A DNA stretch of 64,000 bases, taken from assembly GCF_026343125.1 (NCBI RefSeq), contig NZ_JAPEMB010000001.1:6639501-6703500 (forward strand), in the 5' to 3' direction. Positions 24,830 to 32,263 of this stretch are shown here, piece by piece. Made by a program: the position numbers and the translations under genes. The notes under the pieces are model-generated. The model was not told the origin of the DNA. It worked only from the letters and a program-made list of their open reading frames with translations, and searched no databases. Every line of letters starts with the position of its first letter. Positions within the stretch are counted from its first letter, which is position 1. This DNA comes from Streptomyces sp. NBC_00094 (GTDB taxonomy: Bacteria; Actinomycetota; Actinomycetes; Streptomycetales; Streptomycetaceae).

Positions 24830-26035
24830 TCAACCCTGGAATCGGTACTCCTCGAGCAGCCGACGACCAATGATCATTTTCTGGATCTCGGCGGTACCTT
24901 CACCGATGAGCAGCATCGGCGCCTCACGGTAGAGACGCTCGATCTCGTACTCCTTGGAGAACCCGTAGCCGCCGTGAATGCGGAAGGCATCCTCGACGAC
25001 CTCCTTGCAGTATTCGGAGGCGAGGTACTTCGCCATCCCTGCTTCGAGGTCGTTTCGTTCCCCGGAGTCCTTTTTGCGTGCTGCGTTCACCATCATCGCA
25101 TGAGCGGCCTCGACCTTGGTAGCCATCTCGGCAAGCTTGAACTGAATCGCCTGGTGTTCCGCGATCGCCTTGCCGAAAGTGTGACGTTGCTGGGCATAAG
25201 AGACACCCAGTTCGAAAGCACGCTGCGCGACACCGCAACCACGCGCCGCCACGTTCACGCGGCCGACTTCCACGCCGTCCATCATTTGGTAAAACCCGCG
25301 GCCGGTGGTGCCGCCGAGGACCCGATTGGCCGGAATGCGCAGTCCGTCCATGATGAGCTCGGTCGTGTCGACGCCCTTGTAGCCCATCTTGTCGATCTTC
25401 CCGGGAATGGTGAGGCCGGGGCGGACCTCTCCGAAGCCGGGCTCCTTCTCGACGAGGAAGGTCGTCATCGACTTGTGGGGGGCGGTGCCCTCCGGGTGTC
25501 CTTCGTCACTTCGGACGAGAACGGCGACCAGCGTTGACGTTCCGCCGTTCGTCAGCCACATCTTCTGGCCGTTGAGGACGTACTCGTCGCCGTCGCGCAC
25601 CGCCTTGGAGGTGATGGCGGACACGTCCGAGCCGAGGCCCGGCTCCGACATCGAGAACGCGCCGCGCGTCTCGCCGGCCGCCATGCGCGGAAGGAAGTAG
25701 TCCTTCTGCTCCTGGGTGCCGTGCTGCTTCAGCATGTACGCCACGATGAAGTGCGTGTTGATGATGCCGGAGACCGACATCCAGCCGCGGGCGATCTCCT
25801 CCACGCACAGCGCGTAGGTGAGCAGCGACTCGCCCAGGCCCCCGTACTCCTCGGGAATCATCAGGCCGAAGAGCCCGAGCTCCTTCAGTCCGTCGACGAT
25901 CTGCTGCGGGTACTCGTCGCGGTGCTCCAGCTCGGTCGCGACCGGGATGATCTCCTTGTCGACGAACTCCCGGACGGTCTTGAGGATCTCCTGCTGGACG
26001 TCCGTGAGCCCGGCGGTCTGGGCGAGTCGGGCCAT
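24830..26035 (-). CDS. mcd: acyl-CoA dehydrogenase, probable (2S)-methylsuccinyl-CoA dehydrogenase
   Basis: A 401-residue flavoenzyme of the acyl-CoA dehydrogenase family, full length. The substrate/FAD loop FSMSEPGLGSDVSAITSKA, the MMDGVEVGRVNVAARG segment and the C-terminal LLIGEGTAEIQKMI with the catalytic glutamate are present. The context (last gene of an ethylmalonyl-CoA operon) implies methylsuccinyl-CoA dehydrogenase activity, which makes mesaconyl-CoA. The 3' half (about 24830-25550) uses many non-Streptomyces-like codons (GGT, GAA, AAA, ATT, CGT), unlike the 5' half. ATG at 26035 with GGAG upstream, 2 bp after the MaoC stop. Confidence 0.85.
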   Translation of the reverse strand: MARLAQTAGLTDVQQEILKTVREFVDKEIIPVATELEHRDEYPQQIVDGLKELGLFGLMIPEEYGGLGESLLTYALCVEEIARGWMSVSGIINTHFIVAYMLKQHGTQEQKDYFLPRMAAGETRGAFSMSEPGLGSDVSAITSKAVRDGDEYVLNGQKMWLTNGGTSTLVAVLVRSDEGHPEGTAPHKSMTTFLVEKEPGFGEVRPGLTIPGKIDKMGYKGVDTTELIMDGLRIPANRVLGGTTGRGFYQMMDGVEVGRVNVAARGCGVAQRAFELGVSYAQQRHTFGKAIAEHQAIQFKLAEMATKVEAAHAMMVNAARKKDSGERNDLEAGMAKYLASEYCKEVVEDAFRIHGGYGFSKEYEIERLYREAPMLLIGEGTAEIQKMIIGRRLLEEYRFQG

Positions 26036-26037
26036 GG

Positions 26038-26562
26038 CTACTTCTCCGTCTTCTTGGCGGGCTCGATCAGCTCGGGGCGGCCGGGCTGCTCGCCGCCGCG
26101 CTCCTTGATGTACGTCTCGGTGGGGACCATCACCTTGCGGCGGAAGACGCACACGAGGGTGCCGTCCTGCTTGTAGCCCTTGGTCTCGACGTACACGATG
26201 CCGCGGTCGTTCTTCGACTTCGACGGGGTCTTGTCGAGGACCGTCGTCTCGCCGTAGAGCGTGTCGCCGTGGAAGGTCGGCGCCACGTGCCGCAGCGACT
26301 CGATCTCCAGGTTGGCGATGGCCTTGCCGGAGACGTCCGGCACGGACATGCCGAGCAGCAGCGAGTAGATGTAGTTGCCGACGACGACGTTCTTTCCGAA
26401 GTCCGTCGTGTTCTCGGCGTAATTCACATCCATGTGCAGCGGATGGTGGTTCATCGTCAGCAGACAGAAGAGATGGTCGTCGTACTCGGTGACCGTCTTT
26501 CCGGGCCAGTGCTTGTAGACGGCACCGACTTCGAACTCTTCGTAGGTACGGCCGAACTGCAT
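26038..26562 (-). CDS. mch: MaoC-type hydratase, probable mesaconyl-CoA hydratase
   Basis: A 174-residue single hot-dog-fold hydratase. The catalytic region reads LTMNHHPLHMD, aligning with the hydratase motif (S/T)GDxNPxHxD but with Asn where the usual catalytic Asp sits and His in place of Asn. Within this operon it is expected to hydrate mesaconyl-CoA to beta-methylmalyl-CoA. Residues 5-60 use more AT-ending codons than the rest of the gene. It starts 5 bp after the lyase stop and ends 2 bp before the dehydrogenase ATG. Confidence 0.75.
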   Translation of the reverse strand: MQFGRTYEEFEVGAVYKHWPGKTVTEYDDHLFCLLTMNHHPLHMDVNYAENTTDFGKNVVVGNYIYSLLLGMSVPDVSGKAIANLEIESLRHVAPTFHGDTLYGETTVLDKTPSKSKNDRGIVYVETKGYKQDGTLVCVFRRKVMVPTETYIKERGGEQPGRPELIEPAKKTEK

Positions 26563-26567
26563 GGGAC

Positions 26568-27533
26568 TCAGGCCTCCGGGATCTCGAACTTGCTGGTGCG
26601 CTGCATGCCGGCGGCGCGGCCCTTGCCGGAGATGACCAGGGCCATCTTGCGGGAGGCCTCGTCGATCATCTCGTCGCCGAGCATCGCGGAGCCCTTCTTC
26701 CCGCCGGCCTCGGACGTGTAGTAGTCGTACGCGTCGAGGATCAGCTCGGCGTGGTCGAAGTCCTCCTGCGAGGGCGAGAAGATCTCGTTCGCGGCGGCGA
26801 CCTGGTCCGGGTGCAGCACCCACTTGCCGTCGAAGCCCAGGGCGGCGGCGCGCTGGGCGACGGCCTTGTAGCCCTCCTGGTTGCGGATCTGGAGGTACGG
26901 GCCGTCGATCGCCTGGAGGTTGTTGGCGCGGGCGGCCATCAGGATGCTCATCAGGATGTAGTGGTACGCGTCCGCCGGGTAGCCGGGCGGCTGCTCGCCC
27001 ACGACCAGCGACTTCATGTTGATCGAGGCCATGAAGTCGGCCGGGCCGAAGATGATCGTCTCGACGCGCTGGGAGGCCTGCGCGATCGCGTTGACGTTGT
27101 TGAGTCCCTGGGCGTTCTCGATCTGCGCCTCGATGCCGATCTTGCCGACCTCGAAGCCCATCGTCTTCTCGATCTGCGTGAGCAGCAGGTCGAGGGCGAC
27201 GATCTGCTGGGCGTCCTGGACCTTCGGCAGCATGATGCAGTCGAGGTTCTGGCCGGCGCCCTCGACGACCGTGACGACGTCCCGGTACGTCCAGTGGGTC
27301 GTCCAGTCGTTGACCCGCACGACCCGGGTCTTGCCGGTCCAGTCGCCCTCGTTGAGGAACTTCACGATGGTGTGGCGTGCCTCGGGCTTGGCCAGCGGCG
27401 CGCAGGCGTCCTCCAGGTCGAGGAAGACCTGGTCCGCGGCGAGGCCCTGGGCCTTCTCAAGGAAGCGCGGGTTGGAACCGGGCACCGCGAGGCAGGAGCG
27501 GCGCGGACGCAGACGGTTCACGGGGCTGGTCAT
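26568..27533 (-). CDS. mcl: HpcH/HpaI aldolase-type lyase, probable malyl-CoA/beta-methylmalyl-CoA lyase
   Basis: A 321-residue CitE-like lyase. The start RRSCLAVPGSNPRFLEKA, the DQVFLDLEDACAP metal-binding strand, and KIGIEAQIENAQGL are conserved CitE/Mcl features. In the ethylmalonyl-CoA pathway this enzyme splits beta-methylmalyl-CoA into glyoxylate and propionyl-CoA. Its ATG overlaps the mutase stop as ATGA, so translation is coupled. Confidence 0.88.
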   Translation of the reverse strand: MTSPVNRLRPRRSCLAVPGSNPRFLEKAQGLAADQVFLDLEDACAPLAKPEARHTIVKFLNEGDWTGKTRVVRVNDWTTHWTYRDVVTVVEGAGQNLDCIMLPKVQDAQQIVALDLLLTQIEKTMGFEVGKIGIEAQIENAQGLNNVNAIAQASQRVETIIFGPADFMASINMKSLVVGEQPPGYPADAYHYILMSILMAARANNLQAIDGPYLQIRNQEGYKAVAQRAAALGFDGKWVLHPDQVAAANEIFSPSQEDFDHAELILDAYDYYTSEAGGKKGSAMLGDEMIDEASRKMALVISGKGRAAGMQRTSKFEIPEA

Positions 27534-29557
27534 GCGGGAACCTCCAGGGGGTCGAGCTTGTGGGCTTTCCGGATCTCGTCGACGATACGGCCGATGATCT
27601 CCGTGATACCGAAGTCCTTCGGTGTGAAGACGGCGGCCACGCCCGCGCGCTTCAGATCTGCGGCGTCGGCGTTCGGGATGATTCCGCCGACGATGACGGG
27701 GATGTCGGTGGCTCCCGCGTCCCGGAGACGGTCCAGGACGTCGGGGACCAGCTCGGAGTGCGAGCCGGAGAGGATCGACAGGCCCACGCAGTGGACGTCC
27801 TCGGCGAGGGCCGCGTTGACGATCTGCTCGGGGGTCAGTCGGATGCCCTGGTAGACCACCTCGAAACCGGCGTCACGGGCGCGTACGGCGATCTGTTCGG
27901 CGCCGTTGGAGTGCCCGTCCAGGCCCGGCTTGCCCACGAGCAGCCGCAGCCGCCCGGAGCCGAGCTCGTCGGCGGTCCGCGCCACCTTCTCCCGTACGAG
28001 AGCCAGTGGCGTGCCCTCCTCGGCGGTCACCGCGACCGGCGCGGAGGAGACGCCCGTGGGCGCCCGGAACTCGCCGAACACCTCGCGCAGGGCCTCGGTC
28101 CACTCGCCGGTCGTGACGCCGGCGCGGGCGCACTCCAGGGTGGCCTCCATGAGGTTCCCGGTGCCCTTGGCGGCCTCCTTGAGGCGTTCGAGGGCCTTGC
28201 AGGGGCGCGGGTGGTTGAACGGCGGCTGGTAGCGGTTGTCCCGCCAGGTCTTCAGCGAGCCGACCACGCGCGCCTCGACCGCCGGGTCGACCGTCATGAT
28301 CGCCGTGTCGAGGTCGGCGGTGAGGGGGTTCTCCTCCGTCGACTGGAAGATGTTGACGCCGATGATCTTGTCGTCGCCGGACTCGATCCGGGCGCGCCGC
28401 TCGGCGTGCGAGGAGACGAGCTGGGACTTGAGGTAACCGGACTCGACGGCCGCCATCGCGCCGCCCATCTCCTGGATCCGCTCGATCTCGGCCAGGCACT
28501 CCTCGACGAGCGAGTCGACCTTGGCCTCGATGACGTGCGAGCCGGCGAAGATGTCCTCGTACTCCAGCAGGTCGGACTCGTGGGCGAGCACCTGCTGGAT
28601 ACGGAGCGACCACTGCTGGTCCCAGGGCCGGGGCAGACCGAGCGCCTCGTTCCAGGCGGGGAGCTGCACGGCCCGGGCGCGGGCGTCCTTGGAGAGGGTG
28701 ACGGCCAGCATCTCCAGGACGATGCGCTGGACGTTGTTCTCCGGCTGGGCCTCGGTCAGGCCGAGCGAGTTGACCTGCACGCCGTAGCGGAACCGGCGCT
28801 GCTTCTCGTTCTCGATGCCGTACCGCTCGCGGGTGATCTTGTCCCAGATGCGGCCGAAGGCGCGCATCTTGCACATCTCCTCGATGAAGCGGACGCCCGC
28901 GTTCACGAAGAAGGAGATGCGGGCGACGACGTCGCCGAACCGGTCCTCGGGGATCTGGCCGGAGTCGCGGACCGAGTCGAGCACCGCGATCGCGGTGGCC
29001 ATCGCGTACGAGATCTCCTGGACCGGAGTGGCCCCCGCCTCCTGCAGGTGATAGCTGCAGATGTTGATCGGGTTCCACTTCGGGATGTTGTTGACCGTGT
29101 AGCAGATCATGTCCGTCGTGAGGCGGAGCGAGGGGCCGGGCGGGAAGACGTGCGTCCCGCGCGACAGGTACTCCTTCACGATGTCGTTCTGGGTGGTGCC
29201 CTGGAGCTTGGTGATGTCCGCACCCTGCTCCTCGGCGGCCACCTGGTAGAGCGCCAGGAGCCACATCGCCGTGGCGTTGATGGTCATCGAGGTGTTCATC
29301 TGCTCCAGGGGGATGTCCTGGAACAGCCGCCGCATGTCACCGAGGTGCGAGACGGGGACGCCGACCCGGCCGACCTCGCCGCGGGCGAGGATGTGGTCGG
29401 GGTCGTAGCCCGTCTGCGTCGGCAGGTCGAACGCGACCGAGAGGCCGGTCTGACCCTTGGCGAGGTTGCGTCGGTACAGCTCGTTGGACGCCTCGGCGGT
29501 CGAGTGACCGGCGTAGGTCCGCATGAGCCACGGCCGGTCCTTCTGGCGCTCAGTCAT
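27530..29557 (-). CDS. meaA: ethylmalonyl-CoA mutase (MeaA-type, B12-dependent)
   Basis: A 675-residue single-chain mutase of the methylmalonyl-CoA mutase family. The N-terminal catalytic barrel begins RPWLMRTYAGHSTAEASNELYR; the C-terminal cobalamin-binding domain (from about residue 545) has KPGLDGHSNGAEQIA, the DxHxxG base-off B12 motif, then GLSILSGSH and VGGIIP. It interconverts ethylmalonyl-CoA and methylsuccinyl-CoA. The length is intermediate between MutA-type halves, as in MeaA proteins. No Shine-Dalgarno is obvious at the ATG, 14 bp after the ccr stop. Confidence 0.9.
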   Translation of the reverse strand: MTERQKDRPWLMRTYAGHSTAEASNELYRRNLAKGQTGLSVAFDLPTQTGYDPDHILARGEVGRVGVPVSHLGDMRRLFQDIPLEQMNTSMTINATAMWLLALYQVAAEEQGADITKLQGTTQNDIVKEYLSRGTHVFPPGPSLRLTTDMICYTVNNIPKWNPINICSYHLQEAGATPVQEISYAMATAIAVLDSVRDSGQIPEDRFGDVVARISFFVNAGVRFIEEMCKMRAFGRIWDKITRERYGIENEKQRRFRYGVQVNSLGLTEAQPENNVQRIVLEMLAVTLSKDARARAVQLPAWNEALGLPRPWDQQWSLRIQQVLAHESDLLEYEDIFAGSHVIEAKVDSLVEECLAEIERIQEMGGAMAAVESGYLKSQLVSSHAERRARIESGDDKIIGVNIFQSTEENPLTADLDTAIMTVDPAVEARVVGSLKTWRDNRYQPPFNHPRPCKALERLKEAAKGTGNLMEATLECARAGVTTGEWTEALREVFGEFRAPTGVSSAPVAVTAEEGTPLALVREKVARTADELGSGRLRLLVGKPGLDGHSNGAEQIAVRARDAGFEVVYQGIRLTPEQIVNAALAEDVHCVGLSILSGSHSELVPDVLDRLRDAGATDIPVIVGGIIPNADAADLKRAGVAAVFTPKDFGITEIIGRIVDEIRKAHKLDPLEVPA

Positions 29558-29571
29558 CTATGGTCCCGGGC

Positions 29572-30909
29572 TCAGATGTTGCGGAAACGGTTGATGGCGT
29601 CGATGTGCTTCTCGCGGAGTTCCGGGTTGCTGACGCCCAGACCCTCCTGCGGAGCGAGCGCGAGGACGCCGACCTTGCCCTGGTGCAGGTTGCGGTGGAC
29701 GTCGTAGGCCGCCTGGCCGGTCTCCTCGAGGGAGTAGACCTTCGACAGGGTCGGGTGGATCTTGCCCTTGGCGACCAGTCGGTTCGCCTCCCACGCCTCG
29801 CGGTAGTTGGCGAAGTGCGAGCCGATGATCCGCTTGAGTGACATCCACAGGTAGCGGTTGTCGTACTCGTGCATGTAGCCCGAGGTGGAGGCGCAGGTGG
29901 TGATGGTGCCGCCCTTGCGGGTGACGTAGACGCTCGCGCCGAAGGTCTCGCGGCCGGGGTGCTCGAAGACGATGTCGATGTCCTCGCCGCCGGTGAGCTC
30001 GCGGATGCGCTTGCCGAAGCGCTTCCACTCCTTCGGGTCCTGGGTGTGCTCGTCCTTCCAGAACTTGTAGCCCTCGGCGTTGCGGTCGATGACCGCCTCG
30101 GCGCCCATCGCGCGGCAGATGTCGGCCTTCTCCGGGGAGGAGACGACGCAGATCGGGTTGGCGCCGCCGGCGAGGGCGAACTGCGTGGCGTACGAGCCGA
30201 GACCGCCGCTCGCGCCCCAGATGAGGACGTTGTCGCCCTGCTTCATGCCGGCGCCGTTGCGGGAGACCAGCTGGCGGTAGGCGGTGGAGTTGACGAGACC
30301 GGGGGAGGCCGCCTCCTCCCAGCTGAGGTGGCCGGGCTTCGGCATCAGCTGGTTGGACTTGACGAGGGCGATCTCGGCCAGGCCGCCGAAGTTGGTCTCG
30401 AAGCCCCAGATGCGCTGCTCGGGGTCGAGCATCGTGTCGTTGTGGCCGTCGGAGGACTCCAGCTCGACCGAGAGGCAGTGCGCGACGACCTCGTCGCCGG
30501 GCTTCCACGAGTTCACGCCGGGGCCGGTGCGCAGCACGACGCCCGCGAGGTCGGAGCCGATGACGTGGTACGGCAGGTCGTGGCGCTTGCTGAGGTCGCT
30601 GAGGCGGCCGTAGCGCTCCAGGAAGCCGAAGGTCGACACGGGCTCGAAGATCGAGGTCCAGACCGAGTTGTAGTTGACCGAGGAGGCCATGACGGCGACC
30701 AGCGCCTCGCCCGGGCCGAGCTCGGGCAGGGGCACGTCGTCGAGGTGCAGCGACTTGCGCGGATCCTTGTCGCGGCTGGCGAGCCCGGCGAACATCTCGG
30801 CCTCGTCCTTGTGGACGGTGATGCCCCGGTACGACTCGGGGAGCGGGATGTTCGCGAAGTCGGCGGACGTGGCGTCCGGCGACTGGATCGCGGCCAGGAT
30901 TTCCTTCAC
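29572..30909 (-). CDS. ccr: crotonyl-CoA carboxylase/reductase
   Basis: A 445-residue medium-chain dehydrogenase. The NADPH motif LIWGASGGLGSYATQFAL lies at 229-246. The CO2-pocket residues known from the Kitasatospora setae enzyme (Asn81, Phe170, Glu171, His365) fall at exactly the same numbers here. It reductively carboxylates crotonyl-CoA to ethylmalonyl-CoA, the committed step of the ethylmalonyl-CoA pathway and a source of extender units. GTG start with GGAGG 6 nt upstream. First gene of the operon, with a long leader of about 220 nt and a promoter at 31137-31165. Confidence 0.95.
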   Translation of the reverse strand: MKEILAAIQSPDATSADFANIPLPESYRGITVHKDEAEMFAGLASRDKDPRKSLHLDDVPLPELGPGEALVAVMASSVNYNSVWTSIFEPVSTFGFLERYGRLSDLSKRHDLPYHVIGSDLAGVVLRTGPGVNSWKPGDEVVAHCLSVELESSDGHNDTMLDPEQRIWGFETNFGGLAEIALVKSNQLMPKPGHLSWEEAASPGLVNSTAYRQLVSRNGAGMKQGDNVLIWGASGGLGSYATQFALAGGANPICVVSSPEKADICRAMGAEAVIDRNAEGYKFWKDEHTQDPKEWKRFGKRIRELTGGEDIDIVFEHPGRETFGASVYVTRKGGTITTCASTSGYMHEYDNRYLWMSLKRIIGSHFANYREAWEANRLVAKGKIHPTLSKVYSLEETGQAAYDVHRNLHQGKVGVLALAPQEGLGVSNPELREKHIDAINRFRNI

Positions 30910-31136
30910 GGGTTGCCTCCGGCGGTGAGCGTCCGAGGGAGGACGCCTGAGGGTTACGACGGGGAGTGCTGCTGCTGTGGAGGTGTGCCGTCGGTTCGGC
31001 TCGGGTGGTGCGGTGGCGCGGCGCGGGTGGGCGCGAGGGTGCCTGTGACGCAGGCGTCCGGGCGCACGAGCCGGTGGCTTGTGGGGACAGCCGACGAACG
31101 AGGTGATCTCTGCTCGCCGGCCGCCCGGACAACATC
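30910..31136 (-). other. long ccr leader region
   Basis: About 220 nt between the predicted promoter and the ccr start codon. I see short alternative ORFs but no convincing coding sequence, and no recognisable riboswitch consensus. A regulatory role of the leader cannot be excluded. Confidence 0.4.
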
Positions 31137-31178
31137 AACGTATGGCACGCCGTGTCACCTGACAAGGCACTGCGTGCC
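31137..31178 (-). promoter_or_regulatory. ccr promoter with two candidate operator dyads
   Basis: Minus strand: TTGTCA (31165-31160), 17-bp spacer, TACGTT (31142-31137). Two similar dyads, GGCAC-GCC-GTGTC (31144-31156) and GGCAC-TGC-GTGCC (31166-31178), have centres 22 bp apart, about two helical turns, and flank the -35. Such an arrangement suits two dimers on one DNA face. The adjacent TetR-type gene is a candidate regulator, but no evidence in the sequence links them directly. Confidence 0.6.
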
Positions 31179-31260
31179 AACAATTTCACTCAGATGCAAT
31201 CTGCTCGTCACGGATGAGCGATGATCGATCGAAAACTGCCCTGAACTGGGACGATACGAG

Positions 31261-31293
31261 GACGGCCGCCCCCGGAAACCGGGGGCGGCCGTC
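31261..31293. terminator. terminator after the TetR gene
   Basis: GACGGCCGCCCCCGG and CCGGGGGCGGCCGTC form perfect 15-bp arms with an AAA loop, about 40 bp after the TetR stop. Confidence 0.9.
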
Positions 31294-31329
31294 GTCTTGG
31301 AGCGGTCTTCAGGGGGCGTGAGGGGGGCC

Positions 31330-32148
31330 TCAGGGGTTCTTGAGGGCCGCCTGGATGGTGCGCATGACCTCGTCGAGAGGGGCGTCCGTACGGGCCACGG
31401 CGACCACCACGTCGCCGGTGGTGGAGACCCTGGCGGCCGGCGCCTGCTCGGCCTGCGGGGAGGGGGCCGTCCGGCCCGCGCCTATGCCGGTGCCGAAGGT
31501 CTCCCGGACGATCGCGAAGGCGTGGTCGAGCTGGGCCTCCACGTCGCCCTGGCCGCCGGCCCGCAGCCAGCGGCGCAGCACGTGGTTGTGCGCGGTGACG
31601 ACCGCCGAGGCGGCCACCTCCGCGAGCAGCGGGTCGTCGTTGCCGTCGTGGTGGTCGCGCTCGTCGAAGTGGCCGAGGAGGTAGCGGGTGAACAGCCGCT
31701 CGTAGCGGGCCACCGAGGCGATCTCGCGCTCCCGCAGGGTCGGCACCTCACGGGTCAGCCGGTAGCGCTCCACGGAGACGGCGGGGGAGCCCGCGTACAT
31801 CTTCATGACTTCCTTGATGCCCCGGCACACCGTGTCGAGCGGGTGCTCGTGCGGCGGGGCGGCGTTCAGCACCGCCTCCGCACGCACCAGCGTGTCGTCG
31901 TGATCAGGGAAGATCGCCTCTTCCTTGGAGCGGAAGTGGCGGAAGAAGGTCCGCCGGGCGACCCCGGCCGTGGCCGCGATCTCGTCGACCGTCGTCGCCT
32001 CGTACCCCTTGGTGGCGAAGAGCTCCATCGCCGCCGTCGCCAGCTCCCGGCGCATCTTGAGCCGCTGAGCGGCGGCACGGGTGCCCGCCGCGCTCTCCGG
32101 AGCGTCGGACGGGGACGTGGCACGGGGTGTCTTCGCGGCCTTGGGCAT
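31330..32148 (-). CDS. TetR family transcriptional regulator
   Basis: A 272-residue regulator. The helix-turn-helix lies at about residues 28-75 (ATKGYEATTVDEIAATAGVARRTFFRHF). The C-terminal ligand domain is followed by a Pro/Ala/Gln-rich tail. It sits between the ccr operon and the hydroxyacyl-CoA dehydrogenase gene, both plausible targets, and acyl-CoAs are common TetR ligands. The start at 32148 was chosen because TACGTT lies 6 nt upstream without a Shine-Dalgarno (leaderless); an ATG six codons earlier is possible. Confidence 0.85.
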   Translation of the reverse strand: MPKAAKTPRATSPSDAPESAAGTRAAAQRLKMRRELATAAMELFATKGYEATTVDEIAATAGVARRTFFRHFRSKEEAIFPDHDDTLVRAEAVLNAAPPHEHPLDTVCRGIKEVMKMYAGSPAVSVERYRLTREVPTLREREIASVARYERLFTRYLLGHFDERDHHDGNDDPLLAEVAASAVVTAHNHVLRRWLRAGGQGDVEAQLDHAFAIVRETFGTGIGAGRTAPSPQAEQAPAARVSTTGDVVVAVARTDAPLDEVMRTIQAALKNP

Positions 32149-32154
32149 GGTCCG

Positions 32155-32160
32155 AACGTA
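32155..32160 (-). promoter_or_regulatory. -10 box of the leaderless TetR gene
   Basis: TACGTT on the minus strand, 6 nt before the ATG at 32148. Confidence 0.45.
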
Positions 32161-32263
32161 CTGCATCGGAGCGGGAGTGTGCCCAGGTGGGGGCGGGGAG
32201 CTCCCCAGGGCACCGGAGGCGCCCGGGGAGCTCAGGAGACCGCCCCAGCCCGCGGGGCGGGAC

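Noticed and set aside
30954..31148. 64-codon minus-strand ORF in the ccr leader
   Set aside because: It overlaps the predicted -10, has a low-complexity product and no start signal; the real start is the GTG at 30909.
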